Positions 50,504 through 60,468 are shown, counted from the stretch's first letter. The stretch is DNA of 64,000 nucleotides from Burkholderiales bacterium (GCA_026399875.1 JAPLQF010000008.1:1-64000), one strand, 5' to 3'. A program made the numbers and translations. The notes: generated from the letters alone by a model not told the origin.

Positions 50504-51526
50504 ATGACCAAACCTGAATCCAGACTGACGCTGATCACCTCCTCCCATCGCCGCAGCGTGCTGGCTGCGCTTGGCGCGCTTGGCACCGCATTAGCCACTC
50601 CCGCAGCCCGCGCCCAGTCCGCCTGGCCGGCTGGCAAGCCGATCCGCCTGGTCATTCCAAGCGGCCCCGGCGGCGGCGCCGACATCTTCAGCCGATTCAT
50701 GGCCGAGTGGCTCAGCAAGGAGCTCGGCACCAATGTCGTGGTCGACAACAAACCCGGCGCCACCGGCCTGGTCGCCACCGCAGAAGTCGCCCGCGCCGCG
50801 CCCGACGGCTATACCCTGCTGGTGAGCTTCACCGCTGCCACGGTTGCCAACAAGCTGCTGATGCTCAAGCCGCCGGTCGATCCGCTCTACGACATCACAC
50901 CGATTGCCCGCATTGGCGGCGGCGGCGGCAACATGATCGTGGTCAACCCCGACTTGCCGGTCAAAAACTTCAAGGAGCTGGTCGAGCTGGCCAAGACCCG
51001 CAAGGACATGAGTTATGCCTCCTGGGGCATCGGCTCGGGCGGTCATCTTGTCATGGAAGGGCTCGAAAACCAGGCCGGGGTCAAATTCAATCACGTGCCC
51101 TACAAGACGGTCTCCCAGATTCCGCCCGATGTCATCTCGGGCGTGATCCCGATCGCCACCATCGACTCGGCCACGCCGATGCCCTTCATCCGCTCCGGCC
51201 GCCTGCGACCCATCGGCACGTTGTCGTTGGAGCGACTGCCGCAGATTCCGGATGTCCCGACCCTGAACGAGCAGGGCTACAAGGTTGATGCCATTCCCTG
51301 GTATGGGATGTTCGGGCCCAAGGGTTTGCCCCGCGACATCGTCGAGCGGCTCAATGTCACGGTCAATCGCTGGATGACCTTGCCCGAGACGGTCGAGTTC
51401 ATGAACCAGAAACAGAACCAGTCGGCACCCAAGCCGCTCTCGATCCCGGAATTCGAGCGGGTCATACAATCCGATCTGGTGAGCTGGAAACGGCTGATCG
51501 ACCTGGCCGGCGTCAAGCCGGAATAA
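50504..51526 (+). CDS. Bug/TctC-family periplasmic solute-binding protein
   Basis: A second Bug protein (340 residues). Twin-arginine-like SHRRSVLAALGALG leads an export signal with cleavage near ARA, then WPAGKPIRLVIPSGPGGGADI, the family start, and VDNKPGATGLVATAEVARA, APDGYTLLVSFT, NHVPYKTVSQ. AGGA lies before ATG 50504. It follows the sulfatase by 101 bp and may bind an organic acid or sulfated compound. Its sequence is not a recent duplicate of the first Bug protein in this window. Confidence 0.9.
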   Translation: MTKPESRLTLITSSHRRSVLAALGALGTALATPAARAQSAWPAGKPIRLVIPSGPGGGADIFSRFMAEWLSKELGTNVVVDNKPGATGLVATAEVARAAPDGYTLLVSFTAATVANKLLMLKPPVDPLYDITPIARIGGGGGNMIVVNPDLPVKNFKELVELAKTRKDMSYASWGIGSGGHLVMEGLENQAGVKFNHVPYKTVSQIPPDVISGVIPIATIDSATPMPFIRSGRLRPIGTLSLERLPQIPDVPTLNEQGYKVDAIPWYGMFGPKGLPRDIVERLNVTVNRWMTLPETVEFMNQKQNQSAPKPLSIPEFERVIQSDLVSWKRLIDLAGVKPE

Positions 51527-51545
51527 GTACTAGACAGGGTGAAAA

Positions 51546-51563
51546 GGGGGGCGCAAGCCCCCC
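51546..51563 (-). terminator. rho-independent terminator of pckG
   Basis: GGGGGGC-gcaa-GCCCCCC forms a perfect 7-bp stem, followed on the minus strand by TTTT. It lies between the convergent Bug and pckG genes and serves pckG; the plus side has no T-run. Confidence 0.85.
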
Positions 51564-51567
51564 ACCA

Positions 51568-53442
51568 TCAGGCTGCCAGACGCTTTTCCAGCAGGGCCTT
51601 GGTTTCGGTCAGCTGGTGCGGCAGGCCATTGGCCAGCATGCCGAAGAGTTCGGCATGCAACTCAAACTCGCGCAGCCACTGGGCCTTGTCGATCGAGGTG
51701 ATCTTGTCGAAGTCGGTGCGCGAAAACTCCAGCCCACCCCAGCTCAGGTCTTCATAGCGCGGGGTGGTGCCGAAGACATGCTCGATGCCGCCGGCCTTGC
51801 CCTCGATGCGCCCGATCATCCACTGCAGCACCCGCATGTTCTCGCTGTAGCCCGGCCAAACGAACTGGCCCTGCTCGTTGGTGCGGAACCAGTTGACGCA
51901 GAAGATCGCCGGCAATTTGGCCTTCGAAGCCTCGAGCCGATGACCGAGATCGAGCCAGTGGCGGAAGTAGTCGGCCATGTTGTAGCCGCAAAACGGCAGC
52001 ATCGCGAATGGGTCACGACGCACGATGCCCTGCGCGCCAGCCTGCGCGGCGGTGGTCTCGGACCCCATGGTCGCGGCCATATAGACACCTTCGACCCAGT
52101 CGCGGGCCTGGGTGACCAGCGGCACGGTGGTCGAGCGACGGCCGCCGAAAATGAAGGCATCGATCGGCACACCCTCGGGATCGTCCCACTGGGCGTCGAT
52201 CACCGGATTCTGGGAGGCCGCCACGGTAAAGCGCGCATTCGGATGCGCGGCCTTGCGGCCACCCTTGCCGTCGGCCGGCGTCCAGTCCTTGCCCTGCCAG
52301 TCGATCAGGTGCGCCGGCGCTTCCTTGGTCATGCCCTCCCACCAGACATCGCCGTCATCGGTCAGCGCGACATTGGTGAAGATCACATTGCGCTTCAATG
52401 ACGCCATGCAATTGAAGTTGGTCTTCTCGTTGGTGCCCGGGGCGACGCCGAAGTAGCCGGCCTCCGGATTGATCGCATGCAGCCGGCCGTTGGCCTGAGG
52501 CTTGATCCAGGCTATGTCGTCGCCGATGGTGGTGACCTTCCAGCCGTCAAAGCCCTTGGGCGGGATCAGCATCGCGAAATTGGTCTTGCCGCAGGCCGAC
52601 GGGAAGGCCGCGGCCACGTGGTATTTCTTGCCCTCGGGCGAGGTCACACCGAGGATCAGCATATGCTCGGCGAGCCAGCCGATGCCGCCTGCGGCGACGT
52701 CCTGGCGGCCCATGTTCGAGGCGATCCGCAGGGCAAAACACTTCTTGCCGAGCAGCGCGTTGCCGCCATAGCCCGACCCATACGACCAGATCTCGCGGGT
52801 CTCGGGGTAATGGACGATGTATTTCGTGGCATTGCAGGGCCAGGGCACATCTTTTTCGCCGGCTGCCAGCGGCTTTCCGACGGTATGCACGCAGGGCACG
52901 AATCCGCCGTCCTGACCCAACACATCGAACACCGCGCGGCCCATGCGGGTCATGGTGCGCATGCTGACAACCACATAGGGGCTGTCGGAAATCTCGACGC
53001 CGATGTGGGCAATCGGTGAACCGATCGGGCCCATCGAGAAGGGGATGACATACATCGTGCGCCCACGCATGCAGCCTTCGAAAAGGCCGGCCAGGGTCTT
53101 GCGCATTTCGGCCGGGTCGGTCCAGTTGTTGGTCGGACCTGCGTCTTCCTTGCGCTGCGAGCAGATAAAGGTGCGGTCTTCGACCCGTGCCACGTCGGTC
53201 GGATCGGACCAGGCCAGATAGGAGTTCGGTCGCTTGACCGGATCGAGCTTGCGCAGGGTGCCGGCGGCAACCATGTCGGCGCAGAGCCGCTCATATTCCG
53301 CGTGCGAACCGTCAGCCCATACCACGCGATCGGGGCGGGTGAGCGCAGCGATCGAGGCCACCCAGCTGATCAGGCGCTCATGCCTGACATAGTCGAGGGC
53401 CTGCGCAAGCGACGACGGCGCTGCGGCGACGTGAGTGTTCAT
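51568..53442 (-). CDS. pckG: phosphoenolpyruvate carboxykinase (GTP)
   Basis: PckG converts oxaloacetate and GTP to PEP, GDP and CO2 in gluconeogenesis. The 624-residue protein has the GTP-enzyme active-site P-loop FPSACGKTN (281-288, Cys284), [13 protein letters not shown]-type [23 protein letters not shown]-type [13 protein letters not shown] and [12 protein letters not shown]. Length is normal. ATG 53442 has a CGGAG site. It is a lone gene with its own terminator, on the opposite strand to its neighbours. Confidence 0.96.
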   Translation of the reverse strand: MNTHVAAAPSSLAQALDYVRHERLISWVASIAALTRPDRVVWADGSHAEYERLCADMVAAGTLRKLDPVKRPNSYLAWSDPTDVARVEDRTFICSQRKEDAGPTNNWTDPAEMRKTLAGLFEGCMRGRTMYVIPFSMGPIGSPIAHIGVEISDSPYVVVSMRTMTRMGRAVFDVLGQDGGFVPCVHTVGKPLAAGEKDVPWPCNATKYIVHYPETREIWSYGSGYGGNALLGKKCFALRIASNMGRQDVAAGGIGWLAEHMLILGVTSPEGKKYHVAAAFPSACGKTNFAMLIPPKGFDGWKVTTIGDDIAWIKPQANGRLHAINPEAGYFGVAPGTNEKTNFNCMASLKRNVIFTNVALTDDGDVWWEGMTKEAPAHLIDWQGKDWTPADGKGGRKAAHPNARFTVAASQNPVIDAQWDDPEGVPIDAFIFGGRRSTTVPLVTQARDWVEGVYMAATMGSETTAAQAGAQGIVRRDPFAMLPFCGYNMADYFRHWLDLGHRLEASKAKLPAIFCVNWFRTNEQGQFVWPGYSENMRVLQWMIGRIEGKAGGIEHVFGTTPRYEDLSWGGLEFSRTDFDKITSIDKAQWLREFELHAELFGMLANGLPHQLTETKALLEKRLAA

Positions 53443-53802
53443 GAAAACTCCGATGCGATGTAATCAATCTCTTGTGGCATCGCCCCGCGACCGTCGACGC
53501 TGAATCGACCTGATCTGCGGGCCATGCCGCCAGCCGCGCCGGATGCGCCGCTGAAAGTAAGCCTGTCATTGCCTGTCGGACCGGCCCGGATCATGCCGCC
53601 GGGCACTGGACCGATCCTTCAAGGGGAACCGACGATTTTACACCGCCGACCCCGACTGAGCCAAGCCGGCGCAACAGCCGCAAATTCACCCGGTCCGCAA
53701 CGGTGCCACAGGCCGCCACGCTCGCGCTTGATGGAAATCACGGCCAGACGATTTGATGCTGGCCGATTTGGTGCTCGCAATCCTTTGCGCTAATGTCTTC
53801 GG
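53443..53802. other. 360-bp gap between divergent pckG and hydratase genes
   Basis: No gene is supported. It should contain the pckG promoter and, near the right end, TAATGT at 53791-53796, a -10-like box only six bases before the hydratase GTG. Nothing else was recognised. Confidence 0.5.
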
Positions 53803-54624
53803 GTGACTCTGCCCCCGCCCGAACTCCTGCTGGCCGCTGCCGACAATGGCCAATCGCTCCCCCCTCGGCCGGCTGACGGCGCCGAGTCCGCCGACATCGA
53901 TCAGGCCTTCGCGATCCAGGCGGCGATCGGCGCGCTGCGCCGCAGCCGCGGAGACCACCCGGTCGGCTACAAGATCGGCTTCACCAACCGGCTGATCTGG
54001 CCGCTTTATGGCGTGAAGCAGCCGATCTGGGGGCCGGTCTGGCAGACCACGCTGCACGACATGGCCGATGCCCGGGCCGACATCAGCCTGTCCCGGCTGG
54101 CCGAGCCGCGCCTGGAGCCCGAGATCGTGATCGGTCTGACCGACTCGCCGCCGCCGCAGGCCGATGCCTCAACCCCCGACGCACTCGCCGCGCTGCTCGC
54201 CTGCATCGGCTGGGTTGCACCGGGCTTCGAGGTGGTTCACAGCATCTGGCCGAACTGGCGCTTCAATGCGGCGCAGGCGATCGCCGCCCAATCGCTGCAC
54301 GCCGGGCTGTGGGTCGGCCCGCGTATTGAACGCTCGGCGCTTGGCAGCGACCCGGTGGCCGCCTTGAGCGGGTTGCGCCTGACACTGTCATGTCAGGGCA
54401 AACCGATCGCGCAGGGCCGCGGCGCCGATGTGCTCGACGGCCCCGTCCAGGCGCTCGGCCATCTGGTGGCAGGTCTTGCCGCTCGTGGTGAGCGAATCGC
54501 CGCCGGCAGCGTCATCACCACCGGCACGCTCACCGATGCGCAGCCGCTGTCGGCAGGCCAGCACTGGCGCACCGCCATCGACGGCGTGCCGCTGTCAGGG
54601 CTCTCACTGAGCGTGAACGCATGA
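53803..54624 (+). CDS. 2-keto-4-pentenoate hydratase family protein (MhpD-like)
   Basis: Hydratases of this family add water to 2-hydroxypenta-2,4-dienoate in aromatic-ring breakdown; related members are decarboxylases. The 273-residue product has GYKIGFTNRLIWPLYGV, LEPEIVIGL with acidic metal ligands, GFEVVHSIWPNWRFN and ITTGTLTDAQPLSAG. The only start is GTG 53803, as a stop lies four codons upstream; no ribosome binding site is visible, and the mRNA may be leaderless. Its stop overlaps the dehydratase ATG as ATGA. No other meta-cleavage gene is near, so the substrate is unclear. Confidence 0.82.
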   Translation: MTLPPPELLLAAADNGQSLPPRPADGAESADIDQAFAIQAAIGALRRSRGDHPVGYKIGFTNRLIWPLYGVKQPIWGPVWQTTLHDMADARADISLSRLAEPRLEPEIVIGLTDSPPPQADASTPDALAALLACIGWVAPGFEVVHSIWPNWRFNAAQAIAAQSLHAGLWVGPRIERSALGSDPVAALSGLRLTLSCQGKPIAQGRGADVLDGPVQALGHLVAGLAARGERIAAGSVITTGTLTDAQPLSAGQHWRTAIDGVPLSGLSLSVNA

Positions 54625-55607
54625 TCATCGACGCCGCCGCGATCGAAGCCACCGCCGCCCGGATCGCGCCCTGGGTCCGTGTCACGCCGACAATCGACCT
54701 CGAGCTCGCAGGGCGCGCGGTCGAATTCAAACTCGAATGTCTGCAGGTCTCTGGCACCTTCAAGGCACGCGGGGCCTTCGAGCGGCTGTTGCGTGCCCGC
54801 GAAACCGCGCAGGCCCAGGGCCTGCCGGCGCCCCAACGGGTGGTCGCCGCCTCGGGTGGCAATCACGGCATCGCGGTGGCGCTGGCCGCGGGGCGTCTGG
54901 GCATGGCCGCCGACATCTTCGTGCCGAGCACCTCGCCAGCCGCCAAGCTCGATCGCCTGCGTGCGCTCGGCGCCATCGTGCATGCGCAAGGCAATGAATA
55001 TTCCGAAGCACTGGCCGCAAGCCAGTCGTTTGCCGAGCAGCAGGGCGCGCTGGTCTCGCATGCCTACGACCAGTTCGACACCCTCACCGGCCAGGGCACG
55101 CTGGCCCGCGAATGGCTGCGCCAGTCGCCGCATCTCGATGTGGTGCTGGTGGCGGTCGGCGGCGGCGGCCTGATCGGCGGGATCGCCGCCTGGTTCGACG
55201 CACAGGCAAGTGCCGGGCACCGGGTGCCGCGGCTGATCGCAGTCGAATCAGAGGGCTGCCCCACACTGAACGCCGCGCTGGCCGCCGGTCGCATTGTCGA
55301 GATCCAGCCGTCCGGGCTTGCCGCCGACTCGCTTGGCGCGCGGCGGGTGGGCGAACTGATGTTCCCGTTTGCGCAGCGCCAGGTCTCGCAAAGCGTGCTG
55401 GTGAGCGATGCCGCGATCAGCGCCGCGCAGGCGCTGCTTTGGCGACAGATGCGCGTTGCCACCGAGCCGGGCGGCGCCGCCGCGCTGGCCGCACTTGCCG
55501 GCGGCGCCTTCACACCGGCGGCCAACGAGCGGGTCGGCGTTCTGGTCTGCGGGGCCAATGTCGATCTGCGGATGCTTGCCGATGTTCTCGATCGGCCTGC
55601 GGGCTGA
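54621..55607 (+). CDS. PLP-dependent serine/threonine dehydratase family protein
   Basis: Fold-type II PLP enzymes that remove water and ammonia from serine or threonine, or act on hydroxyaspartate. The 328-residue protein has the PLP Lys48 in VSGTFKARGAF, ASGGNHGIAVALAA (substrate loop), VAVGGGGLIGGIAAW (phosphate loop) and TEPGGAAALAAL. It lacks an ACT regulatory domain, so it is the catabolic type. It is coupled to the hydratase by a four-base overlap and lies 42 bp before the DUF2817 gene. Confidence 0.88.
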   Translation: MIIDAAAIEATAARIAPWVRVTPTIDLELAGRAVEFKLECLQVSGTFKARGAFERLLRARETAQAQGLPAPQRVVAASGGNHGIAVALAAGRLGMAADIFVPSTSPAAKLDRLRALGAIVHAQGNEYSEALAASQSFAEQQGALVSHAYDQFDTLTGQGTLAREWLRQSPHLDVVLVAVGGGGLIGGIAAWFDAQASAGHRVPRLIAVESEGCPTLNAALAAGRIVEIQPSGLAADSLGARRVGELMFPFAQRQVSQSVLVSDAAISAAQALLWRQMRVATEPGGAAALAALAGGAFTPAANERVGVLVCGANVDLRMLADVLDRPAG

Positions 55608-55649
55608 CAACCGGCGCGTGATCGCCAAGGCCCCACTGACGAGGCGCTG

Positions 55650-56780
55650 ATGACATCCAGCATCGACTACACCGGTTTTTTTGCCACTGATTACGCCGAA
55701 TCACGCCAGCGTCTGATCGCCGGCGCCCGCGCACTCGCACCGCGCCACGGTGTGTGCATCGATTCGCGGGCCATCGATGCACGCGGTCCGGCCGACGAGA
55801 CGCTGGCACTCGACTTCGTGATCTTCGGTGCCCGCCGACCCCGCAACGTGCTTGTTGTCTCGAGCGCTACCCATGGCGTGGAGGGCTTTTGCGGCAGCGC
55901 GGTCCAGCACTATCTGATCGAAGCGGTGCTGCCCACCCTGACGCTCGGGCCGCAGACCGCGGTCGTGCTGCAGCATGCCAACAATCCCTATGGCTTTGCC
56001 TGGCAACGGCGCGTCAACGAATCAAATGTCGACTTCAACCGCAATTTCTGCGACACCTTTGATCCCGATTTGTGCGATCCCGATTACGTTCTCCTGCACG
56101 ACGATCTGAATCCGACCAGCCTCGCGCCCGAGGCCGAGGCCGCCAGCCAGGCGCGCATCGCGGCCTATATTGCGGCGCATGGCGAGCGGCGCTTTCAGCA
56201 GGCGGCGATCGGCGGCCAGTACCGATTCCCGCAGGGCATGCAGTTCGGCGGTGCCCGCATCGAGCAGGGGGCAGCCCATCTGCTCGCGCTGGTCGCCGAA
56301 CATCTGGGCGCCGCCAGCACCGTTCTGTGGCTCGACTTCCATACCGGGCTGGGTGCATTCGGCGACTGCGAACTGGTCACCGGCGCCATGATCGACAGCG
56401 ATTGCTACCGGTTTTCGAATCAGGTCTGGCAAGGCCGCGTGAAGTCGGCCAATTCGGGCGAATCGGTCTCCACGCCGCTCAACGGCCTGCTTGACCGCGG
56501 CATCGAGCGCAGCTTGCCGTCAGGCTGTCGCCTGGCCTTTGCCTATCCCGAGTACGGCACCTACGAACCGGCGCGAGTGATGCGGGCAACCCGCAACGAC
56601 AACTGGTTGCACCATCACGGCGACCTTCACGACCCGACCGGCCGCGCAATCAAGGCCGAGATGCTCGAAAGCTTCAATCCCGCCAGCCAGACCTGGCGCC
56701 AGCAGGTGGTCCAGACCGGCGCCCGGCTGGTCGATCAGGCGCTCGAGCATCTGCCGGGCGCCACCCGGCGGTCTGCCTGA
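55650..56780 (+). CDS. DUF2817 family protein (M14 carboxypeptidase-like)
   Basis: DUF2817 proteins resemble the zinc carboxypeptidase fold. The 376-residue product has the zinc motif THGVEGFCGSAVQ (His74, Glu77), VLQHANNPYGFAWQRR, NESNVDFNRNF (typical NxxxxDxNRN) and WLDFHTGLGAFGDCEL with a third metal His. An acidic residue near the end (YPEYGTYEP) fits the catalytic Glu region. The substrate is unknown, possibly a peptide or amide. It follows the dehydratase gene on the same strand and is probably in the same transcript. Confidence 0.85.
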   Translation: MTSSIDYTGFFATDYAESRQRLIAGARALAPRHGVCIDSRAIDARGPADETLALDFVIFGARRPRNVLVVSSATHGVEGFCGSAVQHYLIEAVLPTLTLGPQTAVVLQHANNPYGFAWQRRVNESNVDFNRNFCDTFDPDLCDPDYVLLHDDLNPTSLAPEAEAASQARIAAYIAAHGERRFQQAAIGGQYRFPQGMQFGGARIEQGAAHLLALVAEHLGAASTVLWLDFHTGLGAFGDCELVTGAMIDSDCYRFSNQVWQGRVKSANSGESVSTPLNGLLDRGIERSLPSGCRLAFAYPEYGTYEPARVMRATRNDNWLHHHGDLHDPTGRAIKAEMLESFNPASQTWRQQVVQTGARLVDQALEHLPGATRRSA

Positions 56781-56949
56781 ACCGTTTTGAATGCCGCCCG
56801 TGTGTTGGATGAATTGCACGCCTGTCCGGTTCAGGCTGCCGCCGATCAAAAATTGTTCGTGCGTGGCCGACGACGAACGCATACGATGAGGCTATATACC
56901 GACAGTCGCAGCGTCGCCCGGACGCCGACCAGCCGGTCAATACATCAAG

Positions 56950-57126
56950 ATGGCTGAACTCTCCCCGTCTCAACGCACTGCCTCAACCGCCCGCTTCCTG
57001 CTGGGCACCGGCTCGCTGGTGGCCCTGGAAGCCATGTGGCAGGGCTCGGTAGCGCGCACCCTGATTGCCAGCGCCGTGCTGGCCATGGGCGGAACGCTGC
57101 TGTTTTTCGCCAAACGCGCCGACTGA
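56950..57126 (+). CDS. 58-residue small membrane protein
   Basis: A short open frame from ATG 56950 encodes MAELSPSQRTASTARF followed by two hydrophobic stretches (about 17-28 and 37-53, ending LLFFAKRAD). It has coding-like composition and a basic C-terminus. No family was recognised. No strong ribosome binding site is seen. It lies alone in the 440-bp gap between DUF2817 and the next gene. Confidence 0.45.
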   Translation: MAELSPSQRTASTARFLLGTGSLVALEAMWQGSVARTLIASAVLAMGGTLLFFAKRAD

Positions 57127-57219
57127 GCCCTTCGCCGCAGCGCGGATCGATCGCGCCGCCCGCCCTAGCGCCCATCGAGCCCGCCCGCGCCTCTCCCACC
57201 GACCGGCATCGCACACCGC

Positions 57220-58404
57220 ATGGACTTCGAGGCGATCCGGGTCGACCGCTTCCCGATCGACTCCGAACTGACCGACACCGGTAACGTCGGACCCGACCTC
57301 TCAGCCGCCACCCATGCCTACCTGGCCACGCCGCGCGCGCTGGTCTGGCGCAAGCCCTCGCCCGACTGGTCGCTCTTCGTCCTGCTGCTGCCGCTGGCTT
57401 CGCGTCTGTCGCTCATGGCCAATCCGATCTTCGGGCAGCTCACCCGCGACTGGGGCCACTCGATCCGCTTCATCGGTGTCGATCGGCATCAATGCATTTA
57501 CGACTTTCGCAGCCTGCTGACCGATGTCACCCTGCGTCGGCTGGTCGCCGCGCTCGCCCGCTGGCTGCACGACGACGAGACCCACGACGGACTGCCGATG
57601 CGCGCCGCCGAGACCGCCACCCTCGATGTGCTGTTTGCCGCGCTCGGCGAGAACATGCTCACCATCCTGGAGGCTCGGCGCGACGACTGGGGCGCGCATC
57701 TGGCGCGCGAGCACCGCCTCGAACCGCAGGTGCCCGGCAGCCTCTTCGATCGGCCGTCGCGCTATCCCGACTTCATGGCGCAGTTGCATCAGGCGCTGCG
57801 CCGCGAACTGATCGACGTCACCTTCTACGGCAAGGTGCTGCGCTCGATCGACCTGCGCGAGGGCGCTGCCGAGCAGCGAATCGCGGCATTGCTCGAAGGC
57901 AGCCTCGAGCCGGTGACGCTGGTCAAGCTCGGTCGCAGCCGGGCCGGCCAGCACCTGGGCTGCTACAACTGGCTGCTGACCGGCCAGGGGCATGCCACCC
58001 AGCGCGCCTATGTGCTGGGCAAGCTGCCGGCCTTTGCCCAGTTCTTTGCCGAGACGCTGATCAATGCACAGGCGCGACCCCGCTCCGGTCTGGTCGCCGC
58101 GGCCGAACACGAGCGGCGCGCGGCGCTGCTGCGCCCGGACGATGCCCGCGAAGCCCTGCGCCAGGCCATCGACTCGGGTCAGGACCGCTGGGTGATCGAG
58201 GCGCTTTCGGCCCACTTCGGTGTCGAACACAATGTGCTGCGGGCGCTTTGGCGCCACTGCCCGACCGCACTCGGCGCGCCGCCCCTCTGGCACCTGAAGG
58301 AAATCCTGTTGCGACTCAACGAACTGCCCGAGCGGGCCTGGCCGCGAGACGACAGGCAGTGGCTCGATCTGGCCAGCCGCGCGGTGCCGACCCTGGCGGA
58401 ATAG
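57220..58404 (+). CDS. hypothetical protein, 394 residues
   Basis: I do not recognise this protein. It has no signal peptide; one mildly hydrophobic stretch (SLFVLLLPLASRLSLMANPIF, read as two shorter parts) lies at about 51-71. The rest is rich in Leu, Arg and Ala and looks helical. Notable segments are FGQLTRDWGHSIRFIGVDRH near residue 80, FYGKVLRSIDLREG near 205, GCYNWLLTGQGHATQRAYVL near 247, and HLKEILLRLNELP near the C-terminus. Codon use is like its neighbours. It is separate from the convergent EamA gene by 81 bp. Confidence 0.6.
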   Translation: MDFEAIRVDRFPIDSELTDTGNVGPDLSAATHAYLATPRALVWRKPSPDWSLFVLLLPLASRLSLMANPIFGQLTRDWGHSIRFIGVDRHQCIYDFRSLLTDVTLRRLVAALARWLHDDETHDGLPMRAAETATLDVLFAALGENMLTILEARRDDWGAHLAREHRLEPQVPGSLFDRPSRYPDFMAQLHQALRRELIDVTFYGKVLRSIDLREGAAEQRIAALLEGSLEPVTLVKLGRSRAGQHLGCYNWLLTGQGHATQRAYVLGKLPAFAQFFAETLINAQARPRSGLVAAAEHERRAALLRPDDAREALRQAIDSGQDRWVIEALSAHFGVEHNVLRALWRHCPTALGAPPLWHLKEILLRLNELPERAWPRDDRQWLDLASRAVPTLAE

Positions 58405-58485
58405 ACCGGCCGGGTTGGCTGGCCGAGTTGGCTGGCCTGATGAACCGGCCAATTGGACGACCCTGGCGGTGGCAGGCCAGCGCGC

Positions 58486-59388
58486 TCAGCGCGGCCCGAG
58501 ATTCATCCAGATGACCGAACCGACCACCAGAAACGCACCGAGCACCTGGATCGGTGCGATGGTCTGACCCAGCACCGCCCAGGCGATCACCATCGATGCG
58601 ACCGGCTCGATATTGAGCACCGGGGCGGTATTGACCGCGCCCATCCGTGGCACCAGCACATACATCGCGGTAAACGCCGAACCGTAGAGCAGCGACAGGA
58701 GCGCCAGACCGGTCCAGCCGGCGGCGTCGACCGGCCAGGCAAACCCGTCGGTCACGATGCCAGCCGCGCTGACCACCAGAGCCACCACACCCATGGTCCA
58801 GACCGTCCTGACCCGCCCGTCAATCGCATTGAGCCAGCGGGTCGTCAGCAGCAGCACGGTCGCAAACGACACCGAGGCAGCCAGCCCGAACCCGACCCCC
58901 GCCGCAAAGCGCATGGGGTCGGCAAGCGATTGGCCGGCCGATGCCAGCACGCCGGGAATGTCGAGGGCGAGCACCAGCCCGACCAGGATCACCGGCATCG
59001 CACGACCGGTGCGCCGCGCCGGGCGCTCGCCGGTGGTGGCCCATGACAGCAGCGCCAGTACGATCGGAAAGGTATTGAAGGTCAGCAGCGCAAGCGCCAC
59101 CGGAATTCGCGAGACCGCCGAATAGAGGCTGAAACTCTGCAGCGACAGGATCAGGCCGACGATCAGCGCGTCGCGACGCGATGCCGACGGCAGCGCCGCC
59201 GACACACCCGCCAGACGCAGCAGCAGCATCACCCCGACCACGGTCACCACCGAACGCACCGAGACCGCGGTGATGACACTCACGCCATGATCGAAGGCCA
59301 GCCGAGCCGCAACATGGTTCGAGGCAAAGACCACCGCCAGACAGGCGACCACGGCAATCGCCAGGGCGTGCGGCATCGGGCGGCTCAT
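58486..59388 (-). CDS. EamA/DMT family transporter
   Basis: A drug/metabolite-type carrier of 300 residues with ten predicted helices and two EamA repeats. Typical features are SNHVAARLAFDHGVSVITAVSVR in the first half (broken into helix and loop) and PVLNIEPVASMVIAWAVLGQTI in the second, ending GAFLVVGSVIWMNL. The substrate cannot be inferred. It lies 24 bp downstream of the AbrB-type gene on the same strand. Confidence 0.9.
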   Translation of the reverse strand: MSRPMPHALAIAVVACLAVVFASNHVAARLAFDHGVSVITAVSVRSVVTVVGVMLLLRLAGVSAALPSASRRDALIVGLILSLQSFSLYSAVSRIPVALALLTFNTFPIVLALLSWATTGERPARRTGRAMPVILVGLVLALDIPGVLASAGQSLADPMRFAAGVGFGLAASVSFATVLLLTTRWLNAIDGRVRTVWTMGVVALVVSAAGIVTDGFAWPVDAAGWTGLALLSLLYGSAFTAMYVLVPRMGAVNTAPVLNIEPVASMVIAWAVLGQTIAPIQVLGAFLVVGSVIWMNLGPR

Positions 59389-59412
59389 CGCGATCGGACG
59401 ACCTGCGCCGGG

Positions 59413-60444
59413 CTACTCATTCCAGCCTCGCAGATGACCCAGCAGTCGATAGAGCCCACCCAGCAGCAGGACGGTCGAGGCCATCCGGGTGATGTGAAAG
59501 GCGGTCACCACCGGCACGCCGAGTTGCAGGATCTTGGCGGTCAGCGCCATCTCGGCGATCCCGCCGGGCGAGGTGGCCAGCACCATGGTGGCCAGCGGAA
59601 TACCGGCAGGCTCGGCAATCAGCAGGGCAAAGACCGAGGACAGGCCGATTCCGATCAGGGTGCTCACCGCGACCACCAGCAGCAGCCTCGGCGCGGCCGA
59701 GAAAAAGCCGGGCGAAAAACGGCAACCCAGCGATGCGCCGATGGTCACTTGTCCGGCAATGATCAGCCATGACGGCATCGCACTGAGCGAATGCCCAGAA
59801 GCAGTGAGGACCAGCGCCACCGCCATCGGCCCCAGCATGAAGGCATTGGGCAGCTTCAGCCGGTGCGCCAGCAGCGCGGCCGCGACCGTCAGCGCCACCA
59901 GCATCAGCAAACCCAGGTGATCAACCGTCTCCATCGGCAACTGGTAGGCATCGCTGCCGTGCAGACCGATCAGGCGATAGATCGATGGCAGGGTCAGCAC
60001 CACCAGCACGATCCGCATGCTGTGGGCCGCGGCGATCAGATCGACCCGACCGCCGGCGCGCTCGCCCTGCATCGCCATCTCGCTTGCGCCGCCGATGGCA
60101 CCGCCGAAAAACGCGGTCGGCCTCGACACCTTTGCAAAGCGGCGCAGCGCCCACGACAGCCCCAGCCCCAGCATCATCGACCAGACCACGCCCAGCAGGA
60201 TCCAGGGCCAGCATTCAAGCACCCGCTCGACCACCGCCGGCGAAAAATAAAGACCCAGTACCGTGCCGAGCATCCAGAGCCCGAACTGACGCATCGGTAC
60301 CGGCGTGGCCAGGCGTCCGCCGGCCACATTGACTGCCGCACACGCGAGCAGGGGGCCGATGGTCCAGGGAAGCGGGGCCTTGACGGCGCTAAAGAGTGCG
60401 CCGGCCGGCACTGCGACCAGCAGTGCCTTGAGAAACGGGATCAT
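59413..60444 (-). CDS. AbrB-family integral membrane protein
   Basis: A 343-residue membrane protein with about ten helices in two repeats. Conserved features are GALFSAVKAPLPWTIGPLLA near the start, FFGGAIGGASEMAMQGERAG in the middle, and ATSPGGIAEMALTAKIL in the second half. E. coli AbrB (YbgN-type) has been linked to AidB regulation, but the family is probably transporters. It is not related to the DNA-binding AbrB/SpoVT regulators. The gene is 24 bp upstream of the EamA gene, so they may be co-transcribed. Confidence 0.85.
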   Translation of the reverse strand: MIPFLKALLVAVPAGALFSAVKAPLPWTIGPLLACAAVNVAGGRLATPVPMRQFGLWMLGTVLGLYFSPAVVERVLECWPWILLGVVWSMMLGLGLSWALRRFAKVSRPTAFFGGAIGGASEMAMQGERAGGRVDLIAAAHSMRIVLVVLTLPSIYRLIGLHGSDAYQLPMETVDHLGLLMLVALTVAAALLAHRLKLPNAFMLGPMAVALVLTASGHSLSAMPSWLIIAGQVTIGASLGCRFSPGFFSAAPRLLLVVAVSTLIGIGLSSVFALLIAEPAGIPLATMVLATSPGGIAEMALTAKILQLGVPVVTAFHITRMASTVLLLGGLYRLLGHLRGWNE

Positions 60445-60468
60445 CGTGGCCGATGATAGCGCAGGGGT

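Noticed and set aside
59413-60444. AbrB transcriptional regulator
   Set aside because: Databases often label this family so, but the protein is all membrane helices without a DNA-binding fold.
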